The notes beneath the pieces are model-generated. The model saw only the letters and a program-made list of their open reading frames with translations, did no database searches and was not told where the DNA came from. From Siphonodentalium dalli (Eukaryota; Mollusca; Scaphopoda; Gadilida; Siphonodentaliidae): a stretch of 64,000 nucleotides of DNA. Shown piece after piece: positions 57,311-64,000 of this stretch. Position 1 is the stretch's first letter; every line of letters starts with the position of its first letter. The translations under genes and the position numbers were made by a program. The DNA lies in assembly GCA_032622095.1 (NCBI GenBank), contig CP136064.1:252156484-252220483 (forward strand), in the 5' to 3' direction.

Positions 57311-57895
57311 TTTACGTATAATAGTGGTCTGTTCTATCAATCATATCATCATCATAATCATCACCATAATACGGAACAAGTCTTGCGACTGTTCATCCCA
57401 ATAACATTATTTGCAAATATATGTATCGTCATTCGATATTTACTTGTGAGTCTATGGGCGGTCATTCGGTCGGAAATTACATGAAATAAAAGTTAATAGT
57501 GGTTTGTGAAAACAATTACAATCTATTTCAAACCAATAATCTCCATTTTCAAACCCATAGTCGTTCTTTGATTCAATAAGAGACAATTCCGTTTTAATAG
57601 ATATAGATTCAAACCAATAGCAATAAATTTCTAACCAATTGTCTCCATTTTCAGACCAATAGTCGTTCTTGGATTCAATAAGAGACAATTACGTTTTAAT
57701 AGATTTACTTTCTTAATCAATAGCAATAAATTTCAAACCAATTGTCTCCATTTTCAAACCAATAGTCGTTCTTGGATTCAATAAGAGACAATTCCGTTTT
57801 AATAGATATACTTTCTTAATCAATAGTCGTTCTTGTATTCAATAAGAGACAAATCTACTATTTCCGGTCAAACCAATGAATAAGAATTGAAGATT

Positions 57896-58372
57896 TTAAA
57901 GGTACTCAACCCGATAAAACTCCTCTCAATTACTATTTCAATGGCTTCGGGGGTCAAAAATATTTGATTCGAGTCGAGGAAGTCACCCATCAAAGCTCAG
58001 ATTTGTTAGATATCGATTTTAGAAATCTATTATTTTTCATTATCGGGAATACTATCTGGCCCAGAACTCAGTAAAAATTGCGTTAAAATTACCACTTGAT
58101 TTTAGAGTTATTCATCCTTGTCTGTTTGAATAGATTTGGAGTACACATCCAGAGCAGATTACGGCAGTTATTGGTACTCATCTCGAGAACATAACAAATT
58201 TGAAAAATCAATATCTAATAACTCTGAGCTTTGTTTGATGGGTTCCTCGACTCGAATCAAATATTTTTTACCCCCAAAGCCAAAGAAATAGTAATATAGG
58301 ACCCTCTGATCGGATTGTTGTTGTTGGAATCTGTTGAGATGGGGACCCTCTTTACGGGTTGAGTACCTTTAA
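57896..58372. mobile_element. TTAA element of the AGGTACTCAA family, copy 5 (inverted, nested)
   Basis: 477 bp, the reverse complement of copy 2 at 20508-20984 with very few differences by eye; TTAA at both ends (57896-57899, 58369-58372). The high similarity at 37 kb distance indicates recent transposition. Confidence 0.75.
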
Positions 58373-59244
58373 CTTCCGTTTACAAACCAATGATCAATTC
58401 GCGAAACTAATAACTACCGTTTACAAACATATAATCAATTCTCGAACTAACGCTAGAGGTCTCTGTCGGCCATGTTTATTTATATATTTCTGACGTCTCA
58501 ACAAACATGGGAATTCCCAATGTGATGTTGGCTATATGTCTGATGGAATCAGGGAGCTAAATGTGTTCCAGCGTCGGGGAGCGAGTACACCGTGGAATTG
58601 CTAAAGGTGAAGGTAACTGAAGAATGACCTTCACCTGATATACGCGACACGTTATTAAAGGATGACATCGCGTTTATTTGATTTGTACATAATATCTAAA
58701 TAATTAAACTGGTGAATGAATGGGGGAATGGATTTTTGTGAGCGGGAAATTTATTTAACTGGCTGCTGTAGTTTGGCTCTGAGATAGCCCTGTCGTAGAC
58801 TTGGGGATTTATTTAAAAAAGTAAACACATGACCTATGATTTTTCTTGCATTTTCGAGATCAACTGGTGTCAATCTAGCTGGGTAAACATCACTGGTATG
58901 GCCTGCATGCTTCAATTCAGTGAATTTGGCCGAAACGTTAACACTGTCGCCTATGGGAAACCATTTAGTTCAGTGATTCCTGATCATGCCACACTACTGT
59001 GCCAACGACCTTGGCATTGATATAGCGTGCCACTACTGTGCCAACTTTCAAACATGTAAGATAGAGTTTCTCCCCTTGGTACGGTATGATGACCGAAAGC
59101 CCGTCTATCACTGATCTGTATGTTTGTTTTCAATGTTTGTGCGTTTGAAGCATGGTATATGAAGGTATATTTGGTAAAACTGCTTGTAAACATTAAATAT
59201 AATATGCGACGTGTATGTTGTGCTAATGCAATAGAATCAAAATA

Positions 59245-60185
59245 TTTTAAAGAGCGTACGTGTATTCAAAATTAGACTCAGTGGACTACACAACTGACAC
59301 TTATAATAAAGAGCGTTTTGTTCCATGGCGTGGGAACTTTTAGTTAGATGCAGTTTGATGAAACAATAAGTTATAATCTTCTTTCTATTTGTATATTAAA
59401 GTCACACTGATCAGTGTTACACATTTCAGAGAATCAATTAGATTATATAGCGTAATTCAACATCCTACTTGTCGTGTAGTTTTGAACTGTTAATAATTAT
59501 TGTTGTTGAACTAGGATAGTGAACCAAATAGATAGGGAACCCTGGGAAGGCTAATATTAGGCTCTTATTTTGACGCTAGCTAGAGAATAGAAAATTCTAT
59601 AAAAAAACCTCTGTATTTATATAGTTATACAATAAACCAAATTTAATCATTGGTGAGTGTGTTTTTGTCCAGCCTTATTGTAACAATCAGTTGTTTAGTT
59701 TACATAGCACGCACTTACTTACATGTATATGTCCCACTGATTGAACGCTCTTTATTTTAGGTAGGCCATTGAATAAAGAGCGTTAATTATCTAACTGATT
59801 GAATTACATGATATCGCCAGCCCTTATATTTCTTTAAAGCCTATCACTATAATAAATAAAAGGAGTTAGAGAATGGTAGCTCTTTATTCAATGCACTCTA
59901 GCTAGTTTATTAATTACTTTTAAATGCATTATTAAATATACTGGGCCTATCGAAATAAAATAACCAAAAAGGCTTATGATTCACAAAGAAATTATACAAC
60001 AGTAAACGCTCTTTATTGCATATATCATTGTTGATTGCGGCATACACATAAATATATGTGCTAGCTAGTACTGGATCGCTCTTTAAGTAACTATGACGAG
60101 ATTTACTATAAAAAAAATAGCACGAAATAGGTATATATTCCACAAAGAAAATTGATAGAAAGATATTTCGTTCTTTATCATGCAA
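59245..60185. repeat. Cluster of AATAAAGAGCGTT motifs in both orientations
   Basis: Forward AATAAAGAGCGTT-like words near 59249, 59305 and 59771; reverse AACGCTCTTTATT-like words near 59743, 59876, 60004, 60075 and 60168. The pair at 59743 and 59771 forms a hairpin with 13-base arms. They fall in the middle of the 57446-61225 element. Confidence 0.7.
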
Positions 60186-61234
60186 AAAAACAAAACAAAT
60201 GCCAACATCTGCCAACATCAATATTTATTTCAATAATTAATATCAAGTTAACCCAATACTAGTTAATCAGTAGCCTAATTGTTCGATTTGGATAACAACC
60301 GTGACATTCTATATTCAAAAATAAATTAGATAAAACGAATACGAATGCTGAGCATTTTTATTTCAACTGAAGCTGTTGCTATCGTCGCTATATATCTATT
60401 AATATATAGCTCTATACTGAGCCGTTCGTATCGCGTTCACGAGCGCATTCAGCAATGCTCAAATGAGAGCAGGATGTGAAGGTTGACAATCTACATCAAG
60501 GCCAAGGTCGTTGGCACAGTAGTGTGGCATGATCAGACATATAGCTGTTCGGCTGCTCATTAATTCTGCATTGGTGATAATTTATATTTAAATATAAGAA
60601 TGACAATAAGGTATATTAGTTTGATAACGATAATTACTAATTTTTTGTTATTAGATAATAGTTGAAGAATGACTTTCATACTATTAAATTAAAATAGAAC
60701 ATTAATTTTGCATCGGTCAACATTGATTATGAATCTATGTCTATTAAAACGGAACTATCTCTTATTGAATCCAAGAACGACTATTTGTTTGAAAATGGAG
60801 ACTAAATTGGTTTGAAATACATTGCTATTGATTAAGAAAATATATCTATTAAAACGGAATTGTCTCTTATTGAATCCAAGAACGACTATTAGTTTGAAAA
60901 TGGAGACTATTGGTTTGAAATATGTCTATTGATTAAGAAAATATGGCTATTGAAACGGAATGTACGTTTATTGAATATTCGATAGCTGTACTAATTGTCT
61001 GTTATTAGATATTAGTTGAACAATGAATACTATTAAATTAAAATAGATAATTAATTCTGCATCGGTCAACATTGATTATGAATCTATATATATTAAAACG
61101 GAATTGTCTCTTATTGAATCCAAGAACGACTATTGGTTTGGAAATGGAGACTATTGGTTATCACAAACCACCAATAACTTATATTTCATGTAATTTCCGA
61201 CCGAATGGCCGCCCATATGAGTCACTTTAACATA

Positions 61235-62045
61235 TTACTTGTCGTCGAACTCGTATTTTATATAATAGAAGAATGAGTCTTTGTATATTTTGAATTGATC
61301 GAGTGTTGGAGCCTCAACAGCGAAGTCTGGCAGAGAGTTCCAGCTATTTACTACCCTCTGCGTGAAGAAATGTTTTCCTATGGCCTTGTTAACAATGGGC
61401 ATCTGTAGCTTTTTATTATGTCCTCTTGTTCTTCCTGATGAATTTCTTTCTAATAGGTCACATGCATTGATATTGTAATGACCATTCAACAGGTTATATA
61501 CCTCGATTAGATCTCCTCTAAATATATAAGAGTGTTGGAGCCTCAACAGCGAAGTCTGGCAGAGAGTTCCAGCTATTTACCACCCTCTGCTTGAAGAAAT
61601 GTTTTCCTATGGCCTTGTTAACAATGGGCATATGTAGCTTTTTATTATGTCCTCTTGTTCTTCCTGATGAATTTCTTTCTAATAGGTCACATGCATTGAT
61701 ATTGTAATGACCATTCAACAGGTTATATACCTCGATTAGATCTCCTCTAAATATTCCATATTTTAAAGACATCAGATTGAGTCTTATCATTCGATCTCGG
61801 TAGCATAGAGTTTTGATTTGACGAACTTCTAGTTTCGTTGCTTTTCTTTGTATTTCTCTAACACAATTGCTTTGATATTTGTGATGTGGGCTCCACGCAG
61901 AGTTACAGTATTCGATGATAGGTCTGACCATGCTTATATAGAGCGATTAGAAAGTGTCGATGTCCAAGTTCGTGAAAGTTCTGTTGACTATGCCGATGAT
62001 TTGAGAAGCTTTATTGTTTTAGGATATTGTACGAAGGCTAATCTG
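61235..62045 (-). pseudogene. Non-LTR reverse transcriptase C-terminal fragment with a 229-bp internal duplication
   Basis: Minus-strand frame: NRTFTNLDIDTF, a stop, then MVRPIIEYCNSAWSPHHK, IQRKATKLE, RGDLIEVYNLLNGHYN, RGHNKKL, FFKQRVVNSWNSLPDF and DQFKIYKDSF. This order (IEY-x-x-x-W-x-P, QR-x-A-T-K, RGD-x-IEVY, RV-x-NSWNSLP) is the classical thumb/C-terminal region of CR1/jockey-type polymerases. Segment 61530-61758 repeats 61301-61529 with about three differences. As 229 is not a multiple of three, the duplication itself breaks the frame. No catalytic domain is present in the window. Confidence 0.82.
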
Positions 62046-62919
62046 GCCGTGTCAAATTGAGCTATAGCGATGGGATATCTCGCTAATTACTGCTTTCTCT
62101 GTCTCCTTGATAATTAGACATTCTCTGAATTGTTTGGGCTTTATTTCATTCACTATAATACTTTGTTTAACTCCACCTCAGCCTTTATCTGGGCTTGCGA
62201 CCAATAGACTTCATATAAGTCAGGCGGATTAAAAAAAAATTCAGCTCAGTTTTCAATTAGCTTTAAAATCCCAATAATTTAAGAAAATCTATTCTGCATG
62301 CTTGGGCCTCTTTATCTGCACTGGGATCGTACAAGTTTTCAATACTATATAGGAAGCAAAATTCAACAGTTCCGAGATGTTGGACGAACAACAATTGTGA
62401 AAGCCTTAACAAAAATAATATATTAGTAAACAATTGGAAGGCAAAAATAATTAGACCAACGTTAACTGCGTTACATTCGCGAAGCCCTCCACGTGGCGGG
62501 GATTTTACCTTATCAGATATTGCATCTTCTTTGAAAGTCAGGCACGAAATTTGGACAAACATGACAGCTGAACAACGAGACAGACGGGAGCGAAGACTTC
62601 TAAGCTGATAAGAAACGCTCTGTATTACCAGTGGGGGGGGGGGGGGGGGGTAGTAAAAAAAATTGCAGGAAGGTGTGACGTTTTTTTTGCATCTGGCATT
62701 TTTGGGGACCCACCAAACCTGCAAAAAATAAACAAATTTACTCCCAATTTTTTGACACCCACCCCCCCAAATTTCACTGAATTTTGTCTAAAACCGCATA
62801 AAACTCTACTGATATCACTCATATGACTGAGAACTATCTCATTTAGTTCAAATAACAGTTTAACCTTTTCCGAAGCTGTTTTAATTGAAAAAAAAATGTG
62901 TTATATATTGCTGATCATC
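62046..62919. other. Stretch with little recognisable content
   Basis: Holds an 18-G run at 62633-62650. The frame at 62263-62724 (minus) runs into the poly-C/poly-Pro region and is not supported. Confidence 0.45.
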
Positions 62920-63065
62920 TGTAAACCTATGTCATTGTGCAGAATACACACAATTTCATAACTTCTAACTATTTTTTGATTAGTCTGTCAACCAGCCCAT
63001 TATCTAACATATTCCATACCTCTTATGTTAGCCTACTGGAGCAATTTACTTCTATTATACTAAAC

Positions 63066-63433
63066 TAGCTGAAACATGCTCCCTTTGGGAGCATATAGTC
63101 AGCCTCGGAGATACTTCGCGCACATTTTGATCTTAGACAGAGCCTTTATTTAGCGGCAGCCCCTTTGTGCGCTTCAAGCACATTTTGATCATTGAAACAT
63201 TTTGATTTATATATATTGTTTCAATTAATTTTGTTTTTAGATTGAATTCCTTGCTCAATTTAACAAAACCAATTTTATTTTATTTATTTAAAAAAAAACT
63301 AACTTGAACATCATTATAACATCCGTCAGGGTACCCCGAGTCACCACACCAAATTTGGTTGAACTCGGTCCAGGGGTCTGAGAGAAAAATCCTGACGGAT
63401 CCTACTCATTTATATATATATATATATATATAT
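63066..63433 (-). mobile_element. Helitron-like element inserted in the duplication
   Basis: Starts TAGCTGAAAC with the hairpin ATGCTCCC-TTT-GGGAGCAT (63076-63094), contains GGTACCCCGAGTCACCACAC and AAATCCTGACGGATC, and ends in a TA microsatellite (63411-63433). The empty site is seen in copy 2 near 63797. Core units are not tandem here; it may be a short derivative. Confidence 0.55.
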
Positions 63434-63434
63434 A
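63409..63434. repeat. (TA)n microsatellite
   Basis: TATATATATATATATATATA tract at the border of the inserted element. Confidence 0.95.
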
Positions 63435-63654
63435 GATGACAAGCAGTCACAGCACTATACCACTTTAGGTCATGTGAGAGATCATCTGAGTTGATACACA
63501 TGCAAATAATTCACTGATTGGCTTGATGCACTGATGACAGATATTTTCTACCCATTGATAGTCACTTTAATGTTTGAGACAGTTATTCCATCTTTTTCCA
63601 TGCATACAATGATCTAGGCATTAGTTACATCAGGACAAGTTTATTTATACATGT

Positions 63655-64000
63655 ATATGCAAACTGAGGTCATTGTACAGGATACACACAATTCCATAGT
63701 TTCTAACCATTTCCCGATTAGTCTGTCAACCAGCCCATTATCTAACATTATGCCTTAACTCTTTTGTTATTATTCTGGAGCAACATCTGTTACATTAAAT
63801 GACAAACAGTCACTATGCTAGACTTGGATATTTTAGGTCCTATGAGAGTAACAGATCATATGAGTTGATAGACATGCAAATATTCACTGATTGGCTTGAT
63901 GCCCTTATGAACAGTGTGATGACAGTTATATTCTAGCCATTGATAGTCACATTAATGTTTGAGACAGTTGCTCGCTCTTTTTTCATGCACACAATGATCA
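63655..64000. repeat. Tandem duplication, copy 2 (to window end)
   Basis: Matches 62920-63065 and then 63434-63615 without interruption, with some substitutions and short indels (for example GATTGGCTTGATGC at about 63890). Runs to the end of the window. Confidence 0.85.

Larger units (their letters stand above)
57446..61225. mobile_element. ~3.8-kb element with long inverted ends and subterminal repeats
   Basis: GTGAGTCTATGGGCGGTCAT and TCGGTCGGAAATTACATG at the left are mirrored by CATGTAATTTCCGACCGA and ATGGCCGCCCATATGAGTCAC at the right. Next inside each end lie repeated units with CCAAGAACGACTATTGGTTT (right) or the complement (left; 57559, 57661, 57765, 57826). Further inside, CCACACTACTGTGCCAACG (58989) is mirrored by CGTTGGCACAGTAGTGTGG (60510). 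A TTAA element (57896-58372) is nested in the left part. No long frame, so non-autonomous. Confidence 0.65.
62920..63615. repeat. Tandem duplication, copy 1 (interrupted)
   Basis: GTCTGTCAACCAGCCCATTA and CACTGATTGGCTTGATGC occur here and, in the same order, at 63655-64000. Copy 1 is split at about 63065/63434 by an inserted element that copy 2 lacks. Confidence 0.85.

Noticed and set aside
57446..61225. Maverick/Polinton-type element, because of long inverted ends
   Set aside because: Only 3.8 kb, with no polymerase, integrase or capsid-like frames inside.

Overview
The window reads as intron-rich, AT-rich nuclear DNA of an invertebrate animal, most likely a mollusc and probably a bivalve. 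This rests on a split gene with consensus GT/AG splice sites, many miniature inverted-repeat elements (MITEs), decayed non-LTR reverse transcriptase fragments, iterated ACATGTAC palindromes, and Helitron-like elements built from ~160-bp tandem units next to an ACGG-type microsatellite, as described for the bivalve 'pearl' family. The taxonomic call is inference; no marker gene is present. There are no prokaryotic operons, ribosome binding sites or CRISPR arrays. Most open frames of 60-150 codons are chance frames inside repeats.

Gene content: one protein-coding gene can be supported, on the minus strand. Three exons (24517-24151, 11034-10939, 2803-2689) join in phase. They encode a Ser-rich N-terminal tail with two basic RRxS/T sites, followed by the start of a Sec14/CRAL-TRIO domain resembling that of Dbl-family Rho guanine nucleotide exchange factors (MCF2L/DBS group, with Trio/kalirin as the alternative). 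The rest of the gene lies beyond position 1. The 3' part of exon 1 has been copied in tandem 3-5 times just downstream (22.5-24.1 kb), leaving decaying exon copies. Introns 2 and 1 (2.8-24.1 kb) are packed with mobile elements.

Layout: 1-24.5 kb is the gene, with piggyBac-type TTAA MITEs, pogo-type palindromic MITEs, a hAT-type element with an 8-bp target duplication, a 43-bp minisatellite and nested insertions. 25.4-30.2 kb is a tandem duplication in which the two copies serve as empty sites for each other, fixing the borders of a young element with identical 451/452-bp direct terminal repeats and of a 1.48-kb Helitron-like element. 32.5-33.4 and 46.4-46.8 kb hold ACCTGGGT minisatellites. 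33.6-42.7 kb is intergenic with MITEs and ACATGTAC clusters. 43.4, 47.3-47.9 and 61.2-62.0 kb carry reverse transcriptase C-terminal fragments. 44.7-46.4 kb is a ~40-unit, 45-bp minisatellite. 49.0-50.7 and 54.2-55.5 kb are further Helitron-like elements. 57.4-61.2 kb is a ~3.8-kb inverted-repeat element with subterminal arrays. 62.9-64.0 kb is another tandem duplication with an insertion and its empty site.

No complete transposase, polymerase or other catalytic gene was found, so the mobile elements here look non-autonomous or dead. All identities and repeat counts were read by eye.
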